In this document: piece by piece, positions 34,344 to 45,800 of the stretch | Layout: the number at the start of each line of letters is the position of its first letter | Numbering within the stretch: the first letter of the stretch is position 1 | Assembly: GCA_963931865.1 (NCBI GenBank) | Contig: OZ007516.1 | Coordinates: 2,467,544-2,531,543, forward strand | Length of the DNA: 64,000 nt | Direction: 5' to 3' | DNA from: Axinella damicornis | Taxonomy: Eukaryota; Porifera; Demospongiae; Axinellida; Axinellidae | Translations under genes and position numbers: made by a program | Notes under the pieces: generated by a model | Seen by the model: only the letters and a program-made list of their open reading frames with translations | The model's database searches: none | What the model was told of the DNA's origin: nothing

Positions 34344-35628
34344 GCAAATTGAAATTGGAGCGGTTGTGGCTGCATGATCGTGATAAGTGTGCAGTGACCA
34401 AACTAGATTTATGATAGAGTACAAACAAACATTGAAGTGTGAAGACTCTATGGACAAAGACACGGATACAATAAGGGAGTTTGTTGTACCCTCCTTCTTC
34501 CTCCTAGAATGCCCCACGGAAATTATTATTTCCTCCATATGCTACTCTGTGGGTGGATGAATTGGTCTAGTTGCGTGATCCTCTTTCCTGCATATTGGAA
34601 ATCAGCTACACCATCTTGTATGATCAGAAAATTTTGAATGATTGGCTTGACTGTATACATTTAGCATTTTGTACCACAGTAGATAACGTCTTAAGCTGCT
34701 ATAGCTACTGTATTGCCTCCAGCTGCAGGCCAATCCATGTTGCTGCTACAAAGCTTCCTGCATATATACGACCTACTGATTTCTCTAAGAATTTGTCAGT
34801 ATGTAAAGTCGTAAAAATGCATACATACAAATCTACATGTATACTAGGGTTTTCAAGCTGAATGCAGAAGTGCTCATTCTAGCCACCTATCAGTATATGC
34901 AATTATCAAATGCCCAGGTGTTTGCAGTTTGGCCACTTGCATGTCTTTAGCTACATCACATTGTCCCCATCTACCACAGAACAATTGTGGCTTGTTTTTT
35001 TTTTGGTACCACTGAAGAGGGCTACTGCATTGTAGACAAATCATTTGGCTCCCTATAATCTCTATTACTGTTGATGCAAGTGAATAAGGCATGGTTATGT
35101 AACACCCAACAACACAGTTCTCTATAAGTAAACAATTATCCTTAATACCAACATCGGTCAATGCTGGAAGTAATTCTACCAATACCGATTACCCTAATAT
35201 CAGCGCAAGCTTGGTTTTAGTGTCTTCCATCCCACAAATATTGAAATGTGGCCTCTGTTTACAATTGGTGACATGCTTGAAGCCAATCAAGTATGCAATA
35301 GTGCCAAAATCAAAAGGAAGAACTTATTGGGTATAGGTACCATCAAAATTCATTGTAATAAACACTTGCTACATATGGAAAAGGGGATCCCGTAACTAGA
35401 CATTCGTTCGCTCACCTGAATTGCTATTAAATTTCCGTTGGGCATTCTAGGAGGAAGAAAGGGTAAAATAAACTCCCTTATCATATCCGTGTCTGTGTCC
35501 ATATAGAGTGGTCAATCTTCAATCACCATTAATGTTTGTACTCAATCACGACGAATCTAGTTTGGTCACTGGACACTTGTCATGATCACATGGTTTGGAA
35601 GCAAAGACACAATATATAGCTGTTCCAC
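34344..35628. promoter_or_regulatory. Shared intergenic region of divergent pair C/B
   Basis: 1.3 kb between the two TATA boxes. The outer parts are inverted copies of each other: 34380-34620 (flank of C) against 35420-35610 (flank of B), with shared words such as gattgagtacaaacatt and cttcctcctagaatgccc. The same blocks occur at 29690-29890 (A), 38640-38870 (D) and 39500-39720 (E). The centre (34620-35420) shows nothing coding. Confidence 0.5.
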
Positions 35629-35635
35629 TATAAAA
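35629..35635 (+). promoter_or_regulatory. TATA box of family member B
   Basis: tataaaaccag 108 bp before the ATG at 35743, followed by ttgcagtcaagtctcg and a leader like that of E. Confidence 0.65.
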
Positions 35636-35742
35636 CCAGATAGACTCTACGTGCTTCACACACAATCATTGCAGTCAAGTCTCGAATTGGAGTTCGCTAT
35701 TATTTACCAATCCCATTGCATAAAGCTGACAAAGTTCCTGTC

Positions 35743-36681
35743 ATGGCCGATTGCAAGCTCCTGTCTCTACTACTCTGCCTGGGCCTCATTTACCATTGCA
35801 GACTGAGCAATGCAGCTGCTGTGGACGATCACAGTGTACAAGTCACGGAGGTAGGTTCAGATTTCTATTCAGTGAATGCAGGTCTTACATGCACTGGCCA
35901 GTTAGCTACTTCACTTTGCATGGCTGTCAAGTGTGGCTATATATGTCACCACATCTTTCTACTACTGCAGCCCAAGCCAGCTTCCAGAGATATCCGTCAA
36001 ACAACAACAATATTCTGCCAGATACGTGTCTCAGCTAGTCGATATGGACAAAGTTTGTATGTGTATCTGGACACCACAACACTGCAGCTAGTCCTTGATC
36101 CACCAGTATTGCATACTGAACCAAGAAGCAACCATGCAAGTGAGAATCAATCCACTACACATTTTTAGTATATGACTGCATGTGCACGTTACTTGGATTC
36201 TATTCCATTGCAACCATACAGCAATTTTCACATTGGAAGTTATTTCCGGTTACAACCTCGATCTCAATGTCATCATTGGGAATTACGTCATACCTCAAGC
36301 AAGTGCTACAGTAACACGAACAAATCTGACAACGTATGACATTGTCCTGCAGGTAAGAAACATAGGCAGAAATGGTACTGTAAAACATGTGCTACCCTAC
36401 CCCCATGCATTGATATCGAATACATCACCATTTCATTTCAGCCGACCATTGCACATGACCCTGTTGCATTCAGGATTTGTGCTTGCCACAATCACACTAA
36501 TTTGCAGTCAATCTGTGGCACTGATAGTGAGGGGGAGACTATTTGCTGGGTTCCCGTTGATGATAACACAAATCCAATACGTAGGTCACTTGTGAATGCT
36601 GAAAGGGTGTCCAGTGACTCTGCAGAAGCCTGTGTGTTCACAATTTTGGCGATTTCATCTTCAATCCCTCCACCCCTGTGA
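35743..36681 (+). CDS. Secreted-protein family member B, 215 aa, four exons
   Basis: Exons 35743-35850, 35971-36139, 36222-36352, 36442-36681; phases 0, 1, 0; 648 nt. Signal peptide MADCKLLSLLLCLGLIYHC. Exon 2: SRDIRQTTT... and SLYVYLDTTTLQLVLDPP. Exon 3: IFTLEVISGYNLDLN then GNYVIPQAS. Exon 4: four conserved cysteines plus one extra (ICAC), ending SSSIPPPL. Possible N-glycosylation at TNLTT and NHT. Another in-frame Met lies 27 bp upstream, but paralogues support 35743. No known domain. The tail-to-tail neighbour is member D. Confidence 0.83.
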
Positions 36682-36699
36682 ACTGCATGCAGTCTGCAG

Positions 36700-37530
36700 C
36701 CGATTAACAAGAACATCTATGAGGCTGCATAAGCTGGCAAAGGATTGTAGCTACATGTATTATAGTATAGCTAACACAATGTCATGTACAGCAAGGATTT
36801 CCGATTATTCATATATGTGACTGATACCAGGATACGTATGTAATATTGATATACAGCCCTCTCCTTCATACTGATATATATATAATTATAGAGAGCGGCA
36901 AAAGTTGAATTTTGGAAAATTATCGTTTTCATAGGCCCACCCATCTTGATTGTACCTTTGTATGGCTGTACCTGCTAACGTAACTCTTGCAACCTGCATG
37001 CTTACTGTCACGCTCATGATCACACATGAATATTATATGGGAGGTTTAATATTACAAATCCCCAAAAACTAACATTGGCCTATGATATCCTCCGACCTCT
37101 CGAAAAAGCTAGGGAAAGAAGCAAGGGGTTACACATCTCAGTCCCATGCATCCCATTCAATTTATGAGACTGAGGATGTGTATATGAAGGTGGGCAATTT
37201 CTGATGTGTGGGTTTGCAGTCTACCATAACACTGAGCAGGCAATAAAGACTTCAATTGCCACTCTTGCACTGAGCTACTTGAATTGCATGAGATTGTGGT
37301 CAAGAGGCCCGCATACCACTTTGCGTCATGCTGCCTTGAGATCATGCCCAGGTGCACTGTTAACACATTAGCAGTGGAACATAGTATAGGCTACACCTTT
37401 GATCTTCTCATGCAAAATACAATGAAATGTACAGATAATGTTAGTTACTTTTACGCATATCAGTCACAAAAGAATTCAGTTTATACGTCCAACTATACTG
37501 TCCTTTGCCAGCCTTAGCTATATACGTGGT
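36700..37530. other. Intergenic between members B and D, no gene supported
   Basis: AT-rich, no repeat family recognised except ordinary short palindromes. 37180-37400 resembles 41150-41280 downstream of member E (tgcatgag..tggtcaagaggc and catgctgccttgagatcatg), so the 3' flanks were duplicated with the genes. Confidence 0.5.
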
Positions 37531-37536
37531 TTGCGT

Positions 37537-38486
37537 TCACAGGGGTGGAGGTATTGAAGATGAAATCAGCAACAACTGGAACACACAGGCTTCTGCAGAG
37601 TCACTGGACACCCTTTCAGCCTTCACAAGTCGCCTGCGTACTAGGCTGGTGGTGTTGTCGTCAACGGTAACCCAGCAAATAGTCTGCCCATCATTGTCAA
37701 TACCACAGATAGACTGCAAATCCGTGCGGTTGCGGCATGCACGAATACTGAATTCAACAGGGTTACCCGTCACCTGAATTGAAATGGTGGAATACCAATA
37801 GCTACATGAATGCATGTGGAATGGTATATACAGTGGATAGCACCTGATTTTACAGTCCCATATCTGCCAATGTGTTTCTTACCTGTAGGACAATGCTGTA
37901 TGTTGTTCGTCCTGTTCGTGTTACTGTAGGACTTGCTTGAGGCACGATGTAATTCCTGATGATGAAGTTGTGATTGGACGTAGGTTCCAATGTGAAAATT
38001 GCTGCATGATGGAGATAAATGATCCAGCCATTAGCATGTATGACTGTGCAGTATACTTATCACTATAGGTAGAAATGCATACTGTTAGTGGACGCTCACT
38101 TGCATAGTTGCTTCTTGGTTCATCGGCGTCCAATATCGGTGGATCGAGGACTAGCTGCAGTAGGGTGGAGTCCAGATATACATAGGAAGTCTCCCCATTA
38201 GCTGAGACGCGTATGTTGTAGAGTGTTGTTGATATTTGCTGGACATCTCCGGAAGCTAGCTCGCTGGGGGGCTACAGTAATAGAAAAAAGAAAATGTGGT
38301 ATAGTAGCCTCACGTGACAGCTGAAGTATCCAACTAGCCAATGCATGCGAGGTCGGCATTCACTGAATAGAAATCTGAACCTACCTCCGTGTCTGGTAAA
38401 TTGTTATCTTCCGCAGGAGCCGCATTGCTCAGTCTGCAATAGTAAATGAGGCCCAGGCAGAGTAGTAGAGACAGGAGCTTGGCCAT
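37537..38486 (-). CDS. Secreted-protein family member D, 209 aa, four exons
   Basis: Exons (minus strand): 38385-38486, 38100-38271, 37883-38001, 37537-37773; phases 0, 1, 0; 630 nt. Signal peptide MAKLLSLLLCLGLIYYC. Exon 2 includes SYVYLDSTLLQLVLDPP and ends EPRSNYA. Exon 3 includes IFTLEPTSNHNFIIRNYIV. Exon 4: RACRNRTDLQSICG, TICWVTV, EACVF, ending SSSIPPPL. NRT is a possible glycosylation site. All four core cysteines are kept, and no lesions were found. Divergently paired with E. Confidence 0.83.
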
Positions 38487-38585
38487 GGGAGGAACTTCGT
38501 CAGCTTTGTGAAAACGGATCGGTGAACGATAACAAACTCCAAAATCGAGACTTGGCTGCGATGATTTGATGCTAAGGGTACCTGG

Positions 38586-38592
38586 TTTTATA
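38586..38592 (-). promoter_or_regulatory. TATA box of family member D
   Basis: TATAAAACCAGG on the minus strand, 100 bp before the ATG. Confidence 0.65.
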
Positions 38593-39984
38593 GCAATTTG
38601 GAGCAGCTGCTGTGGCTTCCAAACTGACTATGTGCAGTGACCAATCTTGATTCGTGATTGAGTACAAAGTAATTGAATTTGATGGCTCCACAGACTTACG
38701 GACACGGACACATTAACTTCGATCACTGGAGTCAATAGGAGTTTATTGTACACATGTCTTCCTCCTATAATTCCCAAAGGAAATATTTGCTCAACCCTAT
38801 TCAAGTGCTGCTCTGTGTGTGGATGATTCTGTCTGGTTACGTGATCCCCTTTCCCGGGTGTAGCAAATGTTTCTCTTGATGGTTGCTATATATATAATTA
38901 TAAACCACTTCATAATTTTGAAAACGTGTACTCTGTGTGTGTCTGAAGCCTTGTATTAGTAGCCGCCTATACGACAAATTACTGTCAGCCCTGTAAGTAT
39001 CTGTTGTGGAGTATCTATACTCCGAGCAAAGATGCAAGCTGTGAGAAGTGCCCAATGTAAACATCTATTGATGCCTTAGCTACATCATTGGTGCTCCACC
39101 ATTGGTGCTCCACCAAAGACCAAATTAATTGCTTGCTATATGATCAACTCCCACTCCCACAAAATCAACTGCATGAGATCTGCTCTCACGAATCAACTTC
39201 TCAGTAGCTATAGTTAACTCCCAAGATATCAACTCAACTCTGTGTTCATAAAGTGACTGTACAGACTATGGTAATTCAAAGCAACAAACGTACAAATATG
39301 GTATTGGTACAGCACCAACGATGTAACTAAGTTCAAGTTATAATTATTATGCATTAAATTTGGTTGGTCAATAATTATCATAGTGGGCAATTCTCAAAAC
39401 TTGCAAGCACCTTGCTGAGAATAGAGTAGCTAACTTCCTGCATGCTGAGCGCGAGCTGAAACAAGTATATAGGCCACTTGATGCCGCTAGTATGAGGCTT
39501 CAATCGTACATGTGCAAGTACACTGATTTCTCTGCTAATCTGGCACGGATCTACGGACACAGATGCAATCGTGGTATTATCACTAGAGTCCATAGAGAGT
39601 TTACTGTACACATTTCTTCCTCCTATAGTGCCCAAAGGAAATTTAATAATTACCCACCCTATTCAAGTGCTACTCTGTGGGTGGAGGAATCGGTCTAGTT
39701 ACGTGACCACCTTTCCTGGGTGTGGCAGGAGTTAAAGTCTTGATGGTACCTATACTGTGTAGCTACCACATCATTAGTTCTTCCTTCTGTTGTAGGTAAT
39801 ATTGTGGCTATAGAGGCCAGATTTATGGTTAACATTTTGTATACATGTAGACTATGCATGTGTCCATAGAGTCATCAATCTTCAATCACCGTAAATGTTT
39901 GTTTTGTACTCAATCACAAATCGCTGCACACTTCATCCTGATCGCGCAGTTTGGAAGCTGTATACAATGGCTGCTCCAATTTGC
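38593..39984. promoter_or_regulatory. Shared intergenic region of divergent pair D/E
   Basis: 1.4 kb between two TATA boxes, repeating the blocks of the C/B region (38640-38870 and 39500-39720, for example cttcctcctata.tgccca and gtgctactctgtgggtgga). No other gene seen. About 39000-39480 is unique AT-rich sequence. Confidence 0.5.
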
Positions 39985-39991
39985 TATAAAA
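39985..39991 (+). promoter_or_regulatory. TATA box of family member E
   Basis: tataaaaccagg 96 bp before the ATG at 40087, followed by cgcagtcaagtctcg. Confidence 0.65.
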
Positions 39992-40086
39992 CCAGGCACA
40001 CTTTGTGCAGAATCATCGCAGTCAAGTCTCGTTCTGGAGTTTGTTGCTATTCACCAATCTGGATCTGTTTCCATAACGCTCCTGCC

Positions 40087-41025
40087 ATGGCCAAGCTCCA
40101 GTCTCTACTACTCTGCCTGGGCCTCATTTACTATTGCAAGCTGAGCAGTGCAGCTGCTGTGGACGATCACAGTGTACAGGACATGGAGGTAGGACCAGGT
40201 GTCTATAGATTCAGTGAATGCAGACTTTGGAATGCAATATGGCCAGTTAGATACTTTATTATGCATGGTTATAAAGTAGTGTGGTATATCTACTTTATTA
40301 TTGCCTTCTTCATATACTGCAGCTCAAGCCTGTTTCCAGAGATGTCCGTCAAACATCATCCTTCTACAACATAATTGCAACTGTCTCACTCAGACGATTT
40401 CAACAGAGTTTCTATGTGTATCTGGACACCACAACACTGCAGCTGGTCCTTGATCCACCAATATTTTCCGGTGAACCAAGAAGCAACTATGCAAGTGAGC
40501 AGCCGCTACATCTAACAGTTTATGTATGCATTTCTACCCATAGTAATATAGCGACATATGTGTTGCTGGCTGGATTCTTTATCTCCTTTACAACCATACA
40601 GCAATTTTCAAAACCGATGTTGGGTCCAGTAGCAATTTCATCATCAGGAATTATATCATTCCTCAAGCAAGTGCTGGACTTGGATCACGAACAGGAGCAA
40701 CAACGTATAACATTGTCTTGGAGGTAAGTAACATGAATGAAGAGATATTATGGCATACGTACTGTACAAACATGACCGTGCTATCCTCCACCATTCCACC
40801 ATTCAGTTGACGGAAAACCCTGTTGAGTTCAGTATTCGTGCATGCCGCAACCGCTCTGATTTGCAATCCATCTGTGCCACTGACAATGATGGGCAGACTC
40901 TTTGCTGGGTTCCCGTTGATGATAACAACAGGCTACTTGTGAAGGCTGAAAGGGTGTCCAGTGACTCTGCAGAAGCCTGTGCGTTTACATTGTCGCGGAT
41001 TTCATCTTCAATCCCTCCACCCTAG
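40087..41025 (+). CDS. Secreted-protein family member E, 204 aa, four exons
   Basis: Exons 40087-40188, 40323-40494, 40602-40723, 40807-41025; phases 0, 1, 0; 615 nt. Signal peptide MAKLQSLLLCLGLIYYC. Exon 2: SFYVYLDTTTLQLVLDPP then EPRSNYA. Exon 3: IFKTDVGSSSNFIIRNYII. Exon 4: RACRNRSDLQSICA, TLCWVPV, EACAF, ending SSSIPPP. NRS is a possible glycosylation site. Intact. Same unknown family as B, C and D. Confidence 0.83.
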
Positions 41026-41943
41026 TGAACTCTGCTGCTGATTAACCAGAGCTATATCTATATATGAAGCTATAGACATAAGCCAGTGACTGATATGCCT
41101 ATATATAATATAGCAATAGCCATCAGTACCTGCATATTTTATTGTATTCTGTATGAGAGGATCAAAGGTGTATCCTGTACTATGTTTCTCTGCTATATAA
41201 TTATTGCACCTGGGCATTGTCTCAAGGCAGCATGGGACAAAGTATTGTGCTAGCCTCTTGACCATGCCCTCATGCAATACTTCACTGAATCAGGTAGTAT
41301 ATGCGCAAGAGTGGCACCCTATTACCATGCTCAGTGTCATACTTTTGCATGGTGGCTCAATCAGAAAGATGTAGGGTAGAATTTTAGCCTTGTAGAAATT
41401 GTTTAATTAAATTTTTACCTCAAAAAATTAAGGAAGTGGATATTGTTCCAGCAGGAAGTACATACTTTAGCTATGTATAGTAATGGACACGCAGCGATTT
41501 CAGCACTTGTCCTGGCCCTAACTTACCCTACCCATTGCCCTACTTCCTGCCGGACCACTGATCGTCCCACCAAGTGTTAAACATAGCCTTCATAGTACAC
41601 ACCAGATCAAACTTAGGGTCTGGAATCCACTGCTACTCAAACTGATTATATCATAATCATGTCTTGTATATAGGTGCACATCCGAGAGATAGAGCTATAA
41701 AAAACTTATGTACCTGCACGTTCATACAGTGGAGCGGGCTGCATGTTCAGGACTAAAGCCTCCAGGTACTAGGTACTTCAATTTTCCCGCTAACTTTCTA
41801 GCGCGCACGTGGACGATTGGGGTCAAAGTGCAGTTTACATTGCGCCGGCGCCGACATTTCCTGCGTCCACCCACGGTTTGTATAAGTTCACTAACGCAAA
41901 GCTATTTTTGCTGTATATAGTACAAAATAAATTATTGCGAGGC
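41026..41943. other. Intergenic before the integrin gene
   Basis: No gene seen. 41150-41280 shares sequence with 37180-37400. tgtatatag (41909-41917) could be a weak TATA-like site for the integrin gene, about 30 bp before its ATG. Confidence 0.4.
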
Positions 41944-42801
41944 ATGAAGATGGCGGTTGGATTTGCAGTTTTAGTTCTTCTAGCGGCTGCAGGATTTTGT
42001 GCGGGTAAGTTGATTCTACTACAACTGTGTGTGTAGATCTGTGTGCTCCAACGTAAAGCTAGGAGAAGCTGAACTGTGGATGAGTACTTCGAGCAAACAC
42101 CATGGCATAGGTTGTCTTTTGTGTACGTAAAGACTCGCGGTTGTACAGGTGTGGTCACTGTATAAATGGCCTTTGTTTTGTTGTGCCACTAACTCTAAGT
42201 TCCTGTTGGTATTGTACTTGCAATTCCACCATAGTATGCTGTGGAGAGCCTAGGCACTAGTATACACTGCTACAGGAGCTACTCTGACTGCCGGTTGTTG
42301 CACCTGTATATAAAACTTGTCAGGAGCGCATAATGAGGTAGACCTAACCTCATTATGCGCTCCTGAACTTGTAACATTCTGTGATGCATTAAACTATGGG
42401 GGGATAAAGGACATTAATTTTGTGTATCAGTAATTTTATATGCGTAGATAGTAGAGCGATCTTGATGGGTACATTCAGGTCCTGGACATTAATGGCTGCT
42501 TTGCACCAAATGTACCCTGATATCCTCCAACTCCTACCACCATGTTCTTGTTGAGGATGGAGCTCTAGTTCATGAGGTCACCAATTGCTGCCCTCTGACC
42601 TCCCGTTAGATGGAAATTGATGTTGTCAGTAGCAAGTAGCACATCCTGCTGCACCCATAGTGCCAGGAAATGTTTACTATCCAGTATTGAATCTGCTTCC
42701 TGGGGTAGGAGTTGGACAGGGCTCCTGAGTTGGATCATATCCTTATATACCAAGAGTGCATGATGACATCATCTTTATTGCACTCTTGGTGATAGGTGTG
42801 T

Positions 42802-42889
<88 letters not shown>

Positions 42890-45800
42890 ATATGTGTACA
42901 CACACACTCTCACACACTTATGAGGACCTATCCTCCATTCCTGTATTGGGTTCCATGTCGTTCGATGGACCCCTCTTTGGCTTGTGTTTTAGGTCTGTGT
43001 AAAGGAATCAATAATGAGCCAATTGCGCTAATTAGAATCAAAAAGCGGAATGTTGTTTGGATTTGTTCAACATATGGATGGAGCTGCACATTTACGATTC
43101 TCACATTCTAGCCATTGACACACCCTCCAAGCTGGCAATGTTACCACACCCACTCTGACATCACATGCTCTAGTGATATCTAGCTACATAAACTGGGAGT
43201 GGTCGTGCAGATTTGTAGAATATGGTCAGTGATATGCCAGAACTTGTCCTGTATGTAGCTACAGTGTTGGCCACTGTCTTTCTCGGTAATTGTTGGCAGT
43301 GTGCCACTTGTCTACCAATTGTCCTTTGTACCTGTATTCTTGAACTTTCATCGTTCGATGTTACTATAATATGAACCACCTCTAGCCTCGTTGCCAGACT
43401 AAGTTTTACGTGACCTTTGAACATATGAACAGAGAGGGAGACAGCCTTGGAATGAGCCTAAACCACGTCTGCCTTCTGATGAGAAGTGGGCTCATAGAAC
43501 TTTGACCCCAGCTGTGATCAAACTAGCCTGTGATTTGGGTGCCAGAATTTCTGTTACTTGGCGAACATCGCATAGTATTCTCGCAGTACTGGATCACGTT
43601 CATCTCCGATCATGGGTGTGGATACTACCATCCATCTATGTGGCTGTGCTAGACCTGATAGACTAGCCTAAATTCAGTTGAGAGTCACAACAACTGCGCT
43701 TGTTATGATTTCCGTCAAAACTCCATTTACATTGTGTATATGTGTCTGTTTGTCCACAACACCAACCCTTCCCACTTCGGAATACACAATGTTTTATTGT
43801 CATAATGTACACATACATGCACATTTACAGTGCATAAGGTTGTTGCTGTAGCGCATTACAAACATGGGGTGCATGCATTGCTCGTTCGATTGCAAGCCAG
43901 GAGTGATTCTAGGTAGAGACTGGAGTGGTGTCCGAATTGCTAAGGGGCATTCCTCGGTAAAATCCTGGTGCTCTGAAATAGAAACCTAGTTCCTTGATAT
44001 TGAATACATTTGCATAACACAAGCTAATGCTGGGAATGACTTCTCACTCTGAGGATACTCTGTGCTCTCTGGTGTTGAGACTCACCGGACTTACACCCTG
44101 TCTGTTCAGATCATGTTCTTGCCATTGTAGGTCATTCTTGTGTACCAGGTTGTAGTCTCATTCCCAGGGAGTGGCCAGAAAGGCACTCATCTCATGCAAG
44201 TGGAAGTAGAGTATAGCCTAGCCTCGTTCCCAGACCACATGGGAACGAGACTATAAGTATAACTGTGACCAACACTGCCACTGTGGCGGCTGGTTTTAGG
44301 GCTTCTGTGCTTGCATAATTAACCAATTAGAGGTATGGTTTCTAGATACGCCCATCTTTAATCAAGTAATGTGGCACTTACTTGCATACCATATAAATTA
44401 GCACGTGCACCTTTGCTATGTATCAAGAGTTTGTATTGACAAAATACAGAAATCCATGAAAAGTGTGGTTGCAGCTTGTGATGATGCCATGCATGTAATC
44501 ATGACATCATCTCAGATACTGCAATACAGACCTTGAGTGTATGACTAGCCTCGTTCCCAAGCTCCTCCCCATCACTCCTCCCCATCACGTAATGTGCAGT
44601 ATGAGACAAAAAGCTGGGGAGGAGCCTGGGAACGAGGCTATGTATGACCTGGAATGGAGGCCTGACCCTTAGCCCCACAACCTGCTGCCCACTGTCTATG
44701 AATTCTACTTAGCAAGTTTACTTTTCTGACCACTAACTTTATGCTCCATTGAAGTGTAGCCATGTAGCTGAAACTTGTGGCCATGTGCCTGTTGAATCAC
44801 CATGTTTCAAACACCACTGTCAGCCCTTTGACCAACAAACATGGAGCATTTGTAGCCTGTATGCCCAGCTTGTGTCGCTTTTCTTACTGCAAGCGACAAA
44901 AGCTGGGCAAGGAACAAGGCTATAGAGCACTCGTACATGCAGAACTGTAGGCAATTGGTGCAATGAGTCACTTCATTTATGAAATTGTGGGGGAACAAAA
45001 TCGTAACATATGGCAAAGAGAGGGGGAGGCATGAGTTGCCTTACAACACATAATACTTCTTGGGGTACCTTTCAAGGGGTGGCAAAGACCCAATTAAGGG
45101 CGAGCGAATACCCCCTACCGCTCCCCGCCCCCCATTTTACTGTATGAGCAATTGCAAACTCTCATGAATATTTATTCTGTGGGATCCAGCGTCAATACAT
45201 ACCCCCACTCAACATGCTTTGACGCCCATGATGGAGGGGCAGAAGATATGGCAGAATTCTTTGTCTTGCTGGCCTCATTCCCAGATTCCTGGAATGTGGA
45301 GATAGGCATCTGGGAATGGGAACGTTTAGTAGCCAGCACATTTTGTTGAGTCCTTACTGTTGTAATGGGTCCTTCTCGGTTTTGTCCTGTAGGTCAGGAG
45401 GACAGGTGTGCAGCTAACAACGGGACATGTGATGCATGTATATCATTCTCAGGAGACTGCGTTTGGTGTTCTAGTCTACCGGTGAGTGTTTGAGGTCTGT
45501 GTAGCCTCGTTCCCAGGAATGAGACTAAGGTCTGTGGTTCTGATAACGTAGAGCATATAATTTTTATAGTGGCAGTACTTTATTGGGGTCACTATAGAGT
45601 CCTGTGAGAGCAAACCTTTTTACCAGGTCTCTACACAGTGACAGAAAAATTGGGAGATAAATCTGGGCGGAGGCCTGGGAACGGGGCTAAGTCGAACCTG
45701 CACCTAACAGCCAATGAGCAAACTGCACCTAATAACGAGCAACTACGGTAGTACTGCATGATTTGCCAGCAAAGCTACATGACAGTATCGACAAGAATTG

